Made by a program: the position numbers and the translations under genes. A stretch of 64,000 bases of DNA from an uncultured Verrucomicrobiota bacterium (GTDB taxonomy: Bacteria > Verrucomicrobiota > Verrucomicrobiia > Opitutales > Seribacteraceae): the NCBI GenBank assembly GCA_902569115.1, contig CACFTI010000008.1, forward strand, positions 17,517 to 81,516, read 5' to 3'. Positions within the stretch are counted from its first letter, which is position 1, and each line of letters begins with the position of its first letter. Under the pieces are notes generated by a model. That model saw only the letters and a list, made by a program, of their open reading frames with translations. It did not search any database and was not told the DNA's origin. Shown piece by piece: positions 43,735 through 53,435 of this stretch.

Positions 43735-44832
43735 CTAGGTCGTTGAAAGAGCTTCAATTGCTTCATCCAAACTACTTAAAACCTGCCATTCTTCACAACC
43801 ATCCAGATTATTCCACATTTCGGCATCATCCCCTTTAGCAATAATGGCACCTTGCATTGGCAGGCTAAGATCCTCAATTTTCTCGGCAAATTCGCCAACT
43901 ACTTCAATGGCTTCTTCTTCAATTTCGTCAAGGGAGGAGACATCAATAATCAACTTGCCGATACCTTCATTAATGGTGTTTTTAATCCGCTCGTCCATGT
44001 TATCTTTGATGTCTGTGATAACGAAGTTGGTGAGTTCACTTGGAACCTTGAATAGTAAGTAATCTTTCTCAAAAGAAAAATATCGAGCAGATGAATCAAG
44101 GTTCATCACCTTGTATAATGTGGCTTCGGTTTTTGTGGAATCAAAGGGTTTCTCTATGCATTCTGAGAATCCAGCATTGAGTGCTTTTTTAAGAGATGAT
44201 TCATCCCCTTTAACTATCATTCCAATTACCGGGGTGCTGACTACTTTATGCGTGGTTTTAAGCTTCCTTCGCAGGTCTATTGCCATGTCATTTGGTAAAG
44301 CCATGCTGATGAGTATCGCGTTGAAAGATGATTCATTGCAGGCTCGGAGGGCGGACATATCGTCAGCTGCACTTTTTACCACCCAATTACTCTTGGCACA
44401 AATATCTGAAATTTGAGTTATGATATTGGGCTTATCATCAACAACTAATATTTCAATCCCGTGTGAAGTTTCAACATGGGTTTCTTTGGTGGCAACCTCT
44501 TTAGATGCAATCCGGTTCATCCGATAAAGTCTTCGTCCAAGAGTTTTTATAAGTTTAACTGCGACCTTAGGATTCTTTGTTACGATGTCCGATATATTTT
44601 CCTCCACATGTCGAACTTTTGCCAATGTTTTGGCACGGATGTCCGCATCACGTTTCAAACCAAGAATTTCGCTAAGTTCACCAAAGATTGATCCTTTCGT
44701 ATCAATTTCACTCAAGACTTTTTCATCCCGAATGACTTCAAGGGTTCCCTCTTCTAGGATACAAAAGCCTTTGCCCAATTGTCCTGCATTTAGGACTGTT
44801 TCGCCGGGTTGATATTCTTGAAGCTTAATCAT
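43735..44832 (-). CDS. Cyclic-nucleotide-binding-like domain + degenerate receiver domain + STAS-like C-terminal domain
   Basis: CNMP fold (PGETVLNAGQLGKGFCILEEGTLEVI...GSIFGELSEI); IEILVVDDKPNI...ILISMALPND...ECIEKPFD; C-terminal IGKLIIDVSSLDEIEEEAIEVVGEF. Confidence 0.75.
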   Translation of the reverse strand: MIKLQEYQPGETVLNAGQLGKGFCILEEGTLEVIRDEKVLSEIDTKGSIFGELSEILGLKRDADIRAKTLAKVRHVEENISDIVTKNPKVAVKLIKTLGRRLYRMNRIASKEVATKETHVETSHGIEILVVDDKPNIITQISDICAKSNWVVKSAADDMSALRACNESSFNAILISMALPNDMAIDLRRKLKTTHKVVSTPVIGMIVKGDESSLKKALNAGFSECIEKPFDSTKTEATLYKVMNLDSSARYFSFEKDYLLFKVPSELTNFVITDIKDNMDERIKNTINEGIGKLIIDVSSLDEIEEEAIEVVGEFAEKIEDLSLPMQGAIIAKGDDAEMWNNLDGCEEWQVLSSLDEAIEALSTT

Positions 44833-44962
44833 AATAATGTGATTGGGATTGAAATATTTATTAGTAAGGGTTTTATTTCATTATTTCACTTTATTAAATT
44901 TCGCAAAACTTATTTTCGAGTCTTTATTTTGATTATTACTCCTGTTTTTTTGATTAAATATA

Positions 44963-46360
44963 ATGGGTGAGGTTTATTATGACTTTGTTGTCATCGGTGG
45001 AGGCAGTGCGGGATACGCTGCCGCAAGAACCTTCCACGACGATGGTTTCAAAGTCGCTGTAGTAGATGGTGGCAAGGAACTTTCAGGACTCTGTATTTTA
45101 CAGGGGTGCATGCCATCCAAAACCTTAATTTATTCGGCTGAAGTTTTTCACCTTGCCAGGCAGGGAAGTATTTTCGGATTTAAGAACTTTGACCCAAAGG
45201 CAGATATGGTCGGGATGCAAAAGAGGAAAAAGGAAATTATTGCTGAATTCGCCAACTATCGAAAAGGGCAATTAGAGGATGGTAGGTTTTCTCTTTTTCG
45301 ATCAAAAGCTAAATTTTTTGATAAAAATACCATCAAGCTTGATGATGGTTCTACTCTTAAGGCAGATAAAATCCTTATTTCGACTGGTTCCAAGATTAGT
45401 ATGCCTCCCGTGCCAGGTTTGAATCGTGTATCATTGAAAACGAGTGATGATGTCCTGGATCTTTCAGAAGTGCCGGAGGAGGTCATTGTTCTTGGTGGAG
45501 GAATTGTTGCTTGTGAGCTAGCTCAGTTTTTGAGCCGTGTGGGTGCTCGAGTGACGATACTTCAGCGAAGTGATCATATTTTGAAAGAATTTCCCCAAGT
45601 AGCCTCAACTTGTATTCATGAAAAATTTACTGAAGAGGGGATTACGGTGAAAACTGGAGTGTCAATTGAAAACTTAGATCAAGTCGATGAAGAAACTATC
45701 CGGGTTGATTATTTACATGATGGAGAAAAGAACTCCCAGAAGACCAAATTCCTGTTTCATGCCCTGGGTAGAAGTCCAGCGGTAGATAATCTTAACCTGG
45801 AAGGCATTGGGGTGGAGTTGGCGAAATCCGGTCATATTGAAACGAATCCGTTTCAACAAACATCCTTACCTCACATTTATGCAGCAGGAGATTGTGCCGG
45901 TCCCCACGAAATTGTACATGTTGCCATAAGGCAGGGTGAAACCGCAGCTATGCATGCTCTCGGACAAAAGCCCGAGCCGTTATGTTATGATCATTTGCTC
46001 GGGGTTGTGTTTACTGATCCACAGGTTGCCACGGTCGGATTATTACCTGAAGAATTGGATATAAGAGGAATTGAATATTTATCCGCCGATTATCCTTTTG
46101 ATGATCACGGTAAGTCGATTCTTATGGAAGCGAAGCATGGATATGTCGCCGTTCATGCGGACAAGACTACAGGGGTTGTTTTAGGTGCTGAATGTGTGGG
46201 AAAAGACGCGGGTGAACTTATTCATACCCTTTCCATTGCAGTTTCATTGAAAGCAACTGTTCATCAATTGGCAAAAGCTGACTGGTATCATCCGACACTT
46301 TCCGAAATCTGGACCTATCCTATTGAAGACTTGGCTGAGCTTATTTCCTCTACAGCCTAA
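44963..46360 (+). CDS. Dihydrolipoyl dehydrogenase-like pyridine nucleotide-disulfide oxidoreductase
   Basis: FAD motif VIGGGSAGYAAA, redox LCILQGCMPSK (CxxxxC), IVLGGGIVACELAQFLSRVG, AAGDCAG, HPTLSEIW. Confidence 0.93.
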   Translation: MGEVYYDFVVIGGGSAGYAAARTFHDDGFKVAVVDGGKELSGLCILQGCMPSKTLIYSAEVFHLARQGSIFGFKNFDPKADMVGMQKRKKEIIAEFANYRKGQLEDGRFSLFRSKAKFFDKNTIKLDDGSTLKADKILISTGSKISMPPVPGLNRVSLKTSDDVLDLSEVPEEVIVLGGGIVACELAQFLSRVGARVTILQRSDHILKEFPQVASTCIHEKFTEEGITVKTGVSIENLDQVDEETIRVDYLHDGEKNSQKTKFLFHALGRSPAVDNLNLEGIGVELAKSGHIETNPFQQTSLPHIYAAGDCAGPHEIVHVAIRQGETAAMHALGQKPEPLCYDHLLGVVFTDPQVATVGLLPEELDIRGIEYLSADYPFDDHGKSILMEAKHGYVAVHADKTTGVVLGAECVGKDAGELIHTLSIAVSLKATVHQLAKADWYHPTLSEIWTYPIEDLAELISSTA

Positions 46361-48447
46361 AAGAAATAGAAAAGCATGAAGATGGCACTTCCTGCCAGTC
46401 CACCTGCCCAAAAGCGATCCTCTCGGTAAACAGAGATACCCGCTTGTTTTGCTTTTCGTGAAGCGGATACATAAAAGCAACCAAATGTCCACACGGCTCC
46501 AATGAAGGCAGCATTGGCAGGGGAGATTGTCCCCATTACCACCAGGGTTGCCAGAGTAGCGTAGACTGCCACGCAGAAAAGAAGCGTCTTAACAAATACT
46601 GATAACTCCTGAGGGCTGAATATTTGAAGGCCGGTCCAGGTAAGTTTTCCTTTTTCTTGATCGGGCTGGGTTTTAAGGCTGACCAAAATGTGAACCAATA
46701 TGCTTAGAATCGCAGATAAAAATGCACCGTGCATGAAATTTAACTTTTCCCCAAACAGATCTATCAGGGGTTGGTTTTCTTCGGCTAAGTTTCCATAAAG
46801 TAAGGGAATCGAGTAACTGAAAACAACTCCAGCAATAATCGCGGCTACTCCTCCGGCAGCGGTTGCCCGTTTCCAGCACATACCCAAAAAGAAGGCGACC
46901 ACCACTCCTGCAATTAAATTGCTCTGATGCTTCGCTACATGGAGAAAAAAGCTATCCTTTGAATTTGGATCCATCGTGTAAATCGTAATGAAGCCAGCGA
47001 GTACAATAAAGGTAATGATCCAGATTCTTCCTATTGAAATGAGCTTTCGATCATCTGCATCGGAGTTGACATATTTTTTGTACAAATCGAAAGTCATGAT
47101 GGTAGCTGCCGAATTCATCATCGAATCAAGACTTGAAAGAATAGCCCCAATCATTCCTGCCGCAATAAGACCCACCAGTCCAAATCCAATGGGGGCAATT
47201 AATTCGGTAAGTAACTTAATAAAAACTGCATCCTGGGCCACCTCCAGATTTCGGTCCTTAAAAAGGTAGAAGGCTGCGATTCCTGTACCTATAGAAAAGA
47301 AAGGAATGAGTAGCTTAAAGAAACCAGCTGCGATAATCCCCATCTTTGCTTCCTTATCAGATACAGCGGATAGGGCTCGTTGTACAATGAACTGGTTAGT
47401 TCCCCAATAGTAAAAATGAAGGATCATCAGACCGCTCAGTACTCCCGTCCATGGCAGGTCGGGGTGATTGGAAGAATTATAGAGGTGAAATCGCTCAACA
47501 CCCTCGGAGCCCAAGTCCCTCGCCATGAGGTTGGCCCAGCCGCCGACTTCAGGTTGGGAAAAGGTGATGAAGGCGACCAAGAGTCCCGCAAGCAAAAGTA
47601 GCACTGATTGTATGACATCGGTTATTATTACCGCCTTCAGTCCTCCGAGGATAACATAAGTGCCTGTGACTAGTGCCATAATCAGGATGCCTAATTTATA
47701 TTTGAAGGGATCCACATCTCCGGGAGAAATTTCGGGATTTTCAATGTTTCCGCCGGCAAAACTTATCGATACGGGAGAATCGAATGTAGAATCTTGAGCG
47801 GTTGAATTAATAATTATTTTATTCACTTTACCTGCTAAGAGACTTGCATCCAGGAAATCAGTTTCTTTGTTATTAATAAGAACCTTTGGAGCACTTCCGT
47901 AACTTTCTCCACCATGAAGAATATTTATTTCGGTTAGTTTGCCATCATTGCTCACGACTGCCTCGGCCACTGCCTTTCTGCCGGTGTCTCCCTGAAGCAA
48001 AATATTAATTGAACGTGATCCAATATAGAAGCCTGGTACCATTTGAATAACCACCATAATGATGACCATGATCAGTGCATAACTTACCCGGCTCCGATCA
48101 TCATAACGCTTACTCAAATAATCGCTCAATGTGTAGACATTGAGCTTTCTGTAGACGGGAAGGAAGAAATAGCAAAGCATTAATAGACCCGCAATTGCCG
48201 TGATTTCGAAGTGGCTTTGAGCAAAACCGACTGCAAACCCAACTCCCATCATCCCAACAATATGATTTGCGGATACATTGGATCCGAAGATCGAGCCAGC
48301 AACTCCCCACCAACGCGTGCTACGGCCCGCAAGGAAATAGTCCTCGGAACTATCCTCCTTTCTTCCTACCCAAAGTCCCATGCCCATTACGGCAAGTAAG
48401 GAACCGAAGAAAATAATCAAGTCAGTGGTGGAGAGCAAAGAGTTCAT
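46357..48447 (-). CDS. Sodium:solute symporter (SSS) family transporter with inserted extracytoplasmic segment (start likely Met32 of the ORF-track entry)
   Basis: LWVGRKEDSSEDYFLAGRSTRWWGVAGSIFGSNVSANHIVGM, YTLSDYLSKRYDDRSR, GLKAVIITDVIQ, multiple TM segments; ~95-aa soluble insert. Confidence 0.92.
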   Translation of the reverse strand: MNSLLSTTDLIIFFGSLLAVMGMGLWVGRKEDSSEDYFLAGRSTRWWGVAGSIFGSNVSANHIVGMMGVGFAVGFAQSHFEITAIAGLLMLCYFFLPVYRKLNVYTLSDYLSKRYDDRSRVSYALIMVIIMVVIQMVPGFYIGSRSINILLQGDTGRKAVAEAVVSNDGKLTEINILHGGESYGSAPKVLINNKETDFLDASLLAGKVNKIIINSTAQDSTFDSPVSISFAGGNIENPEISPGDVDPFKYKLGILIMALVTGTYVILGGLKAVIITDVIQSVLLLLAGLLVAFITFSQPEVGGWANLMARDLGSEGVERFHLYNSSNHPDLPWTGVLSGLMILHFYYWGTNQFIVQRALSAVSDKEAKMGIIAAGFFKLLIPFFSIGTGIAAFYLFKDRNLEVAQDAVFIKLLTELIAPIGFGLVGLIAAGMIGAILSSLDSMMNSAATIMTFDLYKKYVNSDADDRKLISIGRIWIITFIVLAGFITIYTMDPNSKDSFFLHVAKHQSNLIAGVVVAFFLGMCWKRATAAGGVAAIIAGVVFSYSIPLLYGNLAEENQPLIDLFGEKLNFMHGAFLSAILSILVHILVSLKTQPDQEKGKLTWTGLQIFSPQELSVFVKTLLFCVAVYATLATLVVMGTISPANAAFIGAVWTFGCFYVSASRKAKQAGISVYREDRFWAGGLAGSAIFMLFYFF

Positions 48448-48542
48448 AATCAAAAGGTAGAGACCGATTTCAAATGAGTAAACCGCTAACTCGCCAAGAG
48501 GTTCAGTTCGACAATTGACCCTGGAGTAAGTAAACCTCATTC

Positions 48543-49532
48543 ATGTCACAATTTCTTCAATCATCGTTGGTCATTTTCGCCGTTTCCTTCCTTTATTGGT
48601 TACTATGCAGTTGTGTTGGTGAGCAGGATTCCCAAATAATCGAAGATAATTCTTCGTCGCCCAAGTTCACCGAAAGGGCAGACGAAGTAAATGCTTCGAC
48701 GGGGAATTCTAATCATTCGGCCGTTGCTTCAACTGAAACTCCCGTCCCAGAGGACAGTAATGCTGGAAAAGAACTTGGCTCTTCCAGTATTGATAGAATC
48801 CAAAACATTCTCGGGCGGGCTAATCCCGATTACCAAGGCCAAGGGAAATTTCATGAAGATAGTGGAGTGATCGTGGCTGCAGAGTTACCTAATTGTGGGC
48901 TTCGTGACCTTTCGCCATTGAAGGGATTACCATTGCAAGGTTTGGACTTGAGCGGTAACCCCGTGCGGGAACTCCGCCATCTTAAAGGCATGCCCCTCAG
49001 GACTCTTTTTATTGAAAATACCAGAGTTGAAACCCTACGGGACCTCGATGAGGCAAAGCTCATGGAATTGAGGCTTAATAATTCCCCCATCCAATCCCTT
49101 AAAGGTCTGGAGGGGCAACCTTTGGAAAACTTATATGCAGTTCGCACCAGAATTACCGAGGTTTCTCCAATTCGTTCCTCCAATTTGAAACAACTCTGGT
49201 TATCTGAGTCTCCGGTTTCGGATGTTTCGGGATTAGCTGGACTTCCTCTGGTCAGCCTGACCCTGCATCGTACTTTAGTGGAAGATGTTACTTTTGTTCG
49301 TCAACTACCCGTTCTCCAGCGTTTGCATATCGGTGAAACTTTGATCGAAGACTTGAGCCCGTTGGCCGGGGTCAATCTTACCCGATTGGTTTTTACACCT
49401 TCCCGCATAAAGCGGGGCATGAATGTTGTTCGCAGTCTTTACGGCTTACGGGAAATTGGAACCATATTTGACGATAGCGGGAGGGATTTAACATCTCCTG
49501 AGCAATTTTGGAGAGGAAATCTTTCGAAATGA
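48543..49532 (+). CDS. Leucine-rich-repeat lipoprotein
   Basis: Lipobox-like WLLCSC; consecutive ~21-22-aa repeats (LSPLKGLPLQGLDLSGNPVREL; LRHLKGMPLRTLFIENTRVETL; LKGLEGQPLENLYAVRTRITEV). Confidence 0.85.
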   Translation: MSQFLQSSLVIFAVSFLYWLLCSCVGEQDSQIIEDNSSSPKFTERADEVNASTGNSNHSAVASTETPVPEDSNAGKELGSSSIDRIQNILGRANPDYQGQGKFHEDSGVIVAAELPNCGLRDLSPLKGLPLQGLDLSGNPVRELRHLKGMPLRTLFIENTRVETLRDLDEAKLMELRLNNSPIQSLKGLEGQPLENLYAVRTRITEVSPIRSSNLKQLWLSESPVSDVSGLAGLPLVSLTLHRTLVEDVTFVRQLPVLQRLHIGETLIEDLSPLAGVNLTRLVFTPSRIKRGMNVVRSLYGLREIGTIFDDSGRDLTSPEQFWRGNLSK

Positions 49533-49536
49533 CATA

Positions 49537-52500
49537 CTATTTGATCAACTCATCGAGAATCCTCTCTGTCGAGCTATCATTCAAAGATCTGGTTTTATAA
49601 ATCTTTTTCGTTACCTTAGATACGATTTTAGTAAATTCCGGATAAGCCTTGCCCGTTACATCAATGAATCCACATTGATGATTCTCACGGTCTTTCCGAC
49701 CGCTTGCTGATTGATCTATCCATTGAAACCAATGAACTCCAACGAATCGGGGTTCTGCAAGAGCCGAGGCTAAGTAGTGTGCAAAAGAAAATCCTCGCTG
49801 GCGCTGATCCCAAGATCCAGAAAGACCGGGGCTGGGTACACCTCGATCAACGGCTCCAAAATGAAATTCTCCCGCAAGGATTGGGATATCTGCATCGGCT
49901 GGAACTTGCCATGATCTTACCCTTGAATCATACACATTAACTGAAAAAACATCCACATAGCCAATCGCCCCCCGACCCAGAATGCTTGGCCCACGATGAG
50001 TTCTACATCCGAGAAATAATGTATTTGGCAGTTCCTTGTTAATTGCAGCCTTACATTTTTGGAAAAAAGTCTGCACAAATGGAAGATAAAGCTGATCCAG
50101 CTCCTGCACTGAAGGAGTATCGCTATCTATGTCAAGTTGCTTGAGTTCTTTCATTGCCCATTGTTTTGTTGGATGCTCGCTTGGAAGATCCATGATTTTT
50201 TGACCGATCCGATCAGGCCACTCCAATTCGTTTCCCAAAAAAATACCAAGGCAATAGGGATCATTTTTTGCCCAAGACAACTTTTTTAAATTTTCTTCGA
50301 TATCTGACTGGAAATTCTCCCTGAATGGCGAGGGGAATTTTCGGTGCCCGCTTGCTTGCCACCAGATGGAAGAAATTAAAACATAGGGAGTTTTTCGATC
50401 TCGCTGTAATGATTGGTCAGACCAGCATCCAAGAGTGTTCACTCCCCACGATCTCATTCGGTCATGAATTCCCTTTCGCACTGTATCCTGCCAATTTTCT
50501 CCAAAAAACCTTCTGAAATTAAGACTGGGGTAATTTACAAATTTTTGACCGCCAATTTTTTGGATTCCAGTCCACCGTAAATAATCATCTTCTCCCGGTA
50601 AATAAGAGAAGAAGTTACCATTTGCCCGTTCTGGACCAGCGTAGGTCTCAGACTTCCATCCTGTCATACAGGTACCTATCGAAAAAAATAGATAGCCTTC
50701 TGGGTCAATTAACCACCATTTCCCGTCTACTTTTTTCGTTCTGAATCTCCCGGTAGCTTCCATTTGGGGACCATCAATCCATCCACCAAACTTGCCCATT
50801 CTCACTTTACTTGCTGAATTTGAAGCTTCCACATTTTCTCTGTGTACGACTTTACGAGCACTCGTTGAGTTCCTTGCCTTCCCTGGCCAGTTTAACGCAC
50901 GTACTTGACCCAATTCATCTAAATAGGGAAGGTCGTGTAATTTACGGTCAATCAACTCATCCTGCTGCCAAGCTAAAAAGGGTGAGTGGAGTAGAAGGTC
51001 GATTTTTCCACTGGAGGAACGAAATTCAAGGGTGATTTCCCTTAAGTCTTCGGGATAAAATTTCCTCCAGTGCAATCTATGACCATTGGGCTTGCCTAAT
51101 TGGTTTCTGAAGATTTGAGGACCTTTATAGGCATTCTCAATTGTTGGAAAAGGAAACCCTACTACTACTTTTTCCCACAGGGGGGCTACTCCGAAGCCAA
51201 CTGCATGATGGGACCAACTGGTCAAGTTTTCATTATTCAATCTTCCTTCAATAGTCGTAACACCATTTTCCCAGTTTTGAAGGGGGACTCCAACCAGCTT
51301 GAAATTACTGATATTCCATTTTATTGAAGCCTTTGGTAGCAGTGAAATTTTTACAGGGCTCTTTCCTGAGACTTTCCATTTCTGATTCCAATCCTGAATC
51401 TTAACTCCGGATGTTGATTTTATTTCACAGAGCAGGTTTGCCCGTGCAGCAAATAGTTCTTTCTGATGAATCTGGTTTGGAGTGCTGTTTTTTGAATCGT
51501 TGCCTGCAACATAAGGTTTTGTACTTCTCTTTGATTCAAAGATGTTTTTGATGCTTTGATGCATTCTTTTGACCCGGTCTTGTTGTTCCCTTTCGTCGAT
51601 CCTGTTGTTTTGTTCCAATAAGTCAGTGGCTAGATTGTATAATTCAAGGGGGGCTAAATCTTTATTGGTAATTAATTTCCAACTATTCTCTCTAATCATT
51701 TTCTTAGACATTTGACCAAAAGTGTTGCTGTTGTTGGCTTGAGCCAAAAGTGTATCTCTTAAAGAAGTGTTTTGATCACTGATCAATATCTTAAAAAATG
51801 ATTGGCTATCGAGACCGTCACCCGTGTCCATTGATTGGTTAGTAAGCTCGGCAAAGGTGGCAAAAAAGTCCTGCAACCCTATTAAAGCACTGTTTCGGGA
51901 ACCATTTCTTATTGGAGAGTTTTTATTCCCGTATCCCCAACTAATTATCAGAGGTACCCTGTGACCACCCTCATAGATCTGAGCCTTACTGCCACGAAGC
52001 CCTTCATTTGAATTATGCCCTGCTCGTGATTTTCCGATTGGTCCACGGGAAAGGCCCCCGTTATCACTGGTGAAAATTATCAGGGTATTTTCCAATTCAC
52101 CATTCGCTTTGAGAGCTTCCATTATTTTCCCTAGGCTTATATCAGCCTCCACCAACATATCCAGATGAGCGTCGAGCGATGCACCTTTTACTTTTTCCCC
52201 CATCAGTTCATCAGGGGGGGTATGAGGAACATGACAAGACTGGCTCCAATAATACATGAAGAATGGTTTTCGTATTCCCCTTTCTTCATTATTTTCAGAA
52301 TGTCTTTTCAGAAAAGATAATGCTTTTTGGGTTAAAACCGGACCCGCCATCGACGAATCCCAATCGGGTGAACCAAAACCATCTGCCTCAATAACTGAAT
52401 CACCGTAAGAACCAGTTTTCCACTCCCTAAGCTTTGTGGGATCACCAACAAGTATTCCATTTTCAATTGCGATATAAGGAGAGCCCTGAATTCCTTGAGG

Positions 52501-53034
52501 GAGTTCATAGGCATAGTCAAAGCCAAGGGATGCAGGTGTGTTCTCAACTTTGCGTCCAAAATCAAAGTCTTTAAAGCCACCCTTCATACTAAGTTTGGGT
52601 TTACCCGTTGATTTACTGAATACTTTTCCTCCCAAATGAACCTTTCCGAGAAAGGCAGTGTGATAACCTACTTTTTTCATTAACTGACCAACAGTTTGTT
52701 GTCCGCTCAAAACCTGAGATGGCATATTAAATAACCAGGTGCCGTTCGGATTTCTCCCACGCCATGGATAGTTTCCTGTCATAACACTGTAACGCGTGGG
52801 AGCACATACGGCGGCCGGTGCATGGGCATCGGTGAAAGTCATCCCTGCTGCAGCTAATTTTTCCAAATTGGGCATCGATACCTTGCTGTTCTTATTGTAA
52901 ACCCGTGAATCTCCAATTCCCATATCGTCCATCAGGAAAACAAGAATGTTGGGGGGAGCCATTATTTGTCCTAGTGCAAAAGAACAGAGAACAGGAAGTA
53001 AGCTTAATGTTAGACAGGCTGTGCTATGATACAT
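49537..53034 (-). CDS. Secreted sulfatase fused to GH50 agarase-like glycoside hydrolase
   Basis: Sulfatase NILVFLMDDMGIGD and VCAPTRYSVMTG (CxPxR); C-terminal half FLGNELEW and ILAGEFHFGAVDRGVPSPGL...SALAEPRFVGVHWFQWIDQSASGRKDRENHQCGFIDVTGKAYPE, GH50-like. Confidence 0.85.
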   Translation of the reverse strand: MYHSTACLTLSLLPVLCSFALGQIMAPPNILVFLMDDMGIGDSRVYNKNSKVSMPNLEKLAAAGMTFTDAHAPAAVCAPTRYSVMTGNYPWRGRNPNGTWLFNMPSQVLSGQQTVGQLMKKVGYHTAFLGKVHLGGKVFSKSTGKPKLSMKGGFKDFDFGRKVENTPASLGFDYAYELPQGIQGSPYIAIENGILVGDPTKLREWKTGSYGDSVIEADGFGSPDWDSSMAGPVLTQKALSFLKRHSENNEERGIRKPFFMYYWSQSCHVPHTPPDELMGEKVKGASLDAHLDMLVEADISLGKIMEALKANGELENTLIIFTSDNGGLSRGPIGKSRAGHNSNEGLRGSKAQIYEGGHRVPLIISWGYGNKNSPIRNGSRNSALIGLQDFFATFAELTNQSMDTGDGLDSQSFFKILISDQNTSLRDTLLAQANNSNTFGQMSKKMIRENSWKLITNKDLAPLELYNLATDLLEQNNRIDEREQQDRVKRMHQSIKNIFESKRSTKPYVAGNDSKNSTPNQIHQKELFAARANLLCEIKSTSGVKIQDWNQKWKVSGKSPVKISLLPKASIKWNISNFKLVGVPLQNWENGVTTIEGRLNNENLTSWSHHAVGFGVAPLWEKVVVGFPFPTIENAYKGPQIFRNQLGKPNGHRLHWRKFYPEDLREITLEFRSSSGKIDLLLHSPFLAWQQDELIDRKLHDLPYLDELGQVRALNWPGKARNSTSARKVVHRENVEASNSASKVRMGKFGGWIDGPQMEATGRFRTKKVDGKWWLIDPEGYLFFSIGTCMTGWKSETYAGPERANGNFFSYLPGEDDYLRWTGIQKIGGQKFVNYPSLNFRRFFGENWQDTVRKGIHDRMRSWGVNTLGCWSDQSLQRDRKTPYVLISSIWWQASGHRKFPSPFRENFQSDIEENLKKLSWAKNDPYCLGIFLGNELEWPDRIGQKIMDLPSEHPTKQWAMKELKQLDIDSDTPSVQELDQLYLPFVQTFFQKCKAAINKELPNTLFLGCRTHRGPSILGRGAIGYVDVFSVNVYDSRVRSWQVPADADIPILAGEFHFGAVDRGVPSPGLSGSWDQRQRGFSFAHYLASALAEPRFVGVHWFQWIDQSASGRKDRENHQCGFIDVTGKAYPEFTKIVSKVTKKIYKTRSLNDSSTERILDELIK

Positions 53035-53060
53035 AATTAAAAATGGAACCGAAAATGAGA

Positions 53061-53095
53061 AAGCCCGGTATCGCTCATTTGCAAGTACCGGGCTT
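53061..53095. terminator. Inverted repeat, possible bidirectional terminator
   Basis: AAGCCCGGTA ... TACCGGGCTT, perfect 10-bp arms with 15-nt loop, followed by TTTATA on + strand. Confidence 0.6.
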
Positions 53096-53113
53096 TTATA
53101 AATTATACTGCTC

Positions 53114-53416
53114 TTACTTTACGGGTTTAACCGATACAATGTAAGTCATCAAAGTAATCTTGGCACCTTCCTTCTTTTTAATCTTAGCGATGATTTTTAC
53201 TTTCTTGTCCGTTAGGTCCCCCACTTTTTCTATAGTACCCTTATTGAAAGCATAATATTTTTTCTTATCTTTATCATTTGTAAATACAAGAGCACCTTTT
53301 TCATTTTTGATAAAGGTACCAGTAGCTTGAAGTTTGACTGCTTCTTCTGCCGCAAAGCCGAAGTTTGAGAAAAAAGCACCCAGAGTAAGAAGAGATAATA
53401 GTGTAATACGATTCAT
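53114..53416 (-). CDS. Small secreted protein of unknown function (internal Met start at 53416)
   Basis: MNRITLLSLLTLGAFFSNFGFAAEE signal peptide at internal Met; the ORF-track start at 53617 would overlap the upstream sulfatase. Confidence 0.7.
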   Translation of the reverse strand: MNRITLLSLLTLGAFFSNFGFAAEEAVKLQATGTFIKNEKGALVFTNDKDKKKYYAFNKGTIEKVGDLTDKKVKIIAKIKKKEGAKITLMTYIVSVKPVK

Positions 53417-53435
53417 TTGGAATAGCTTTAGGGGT

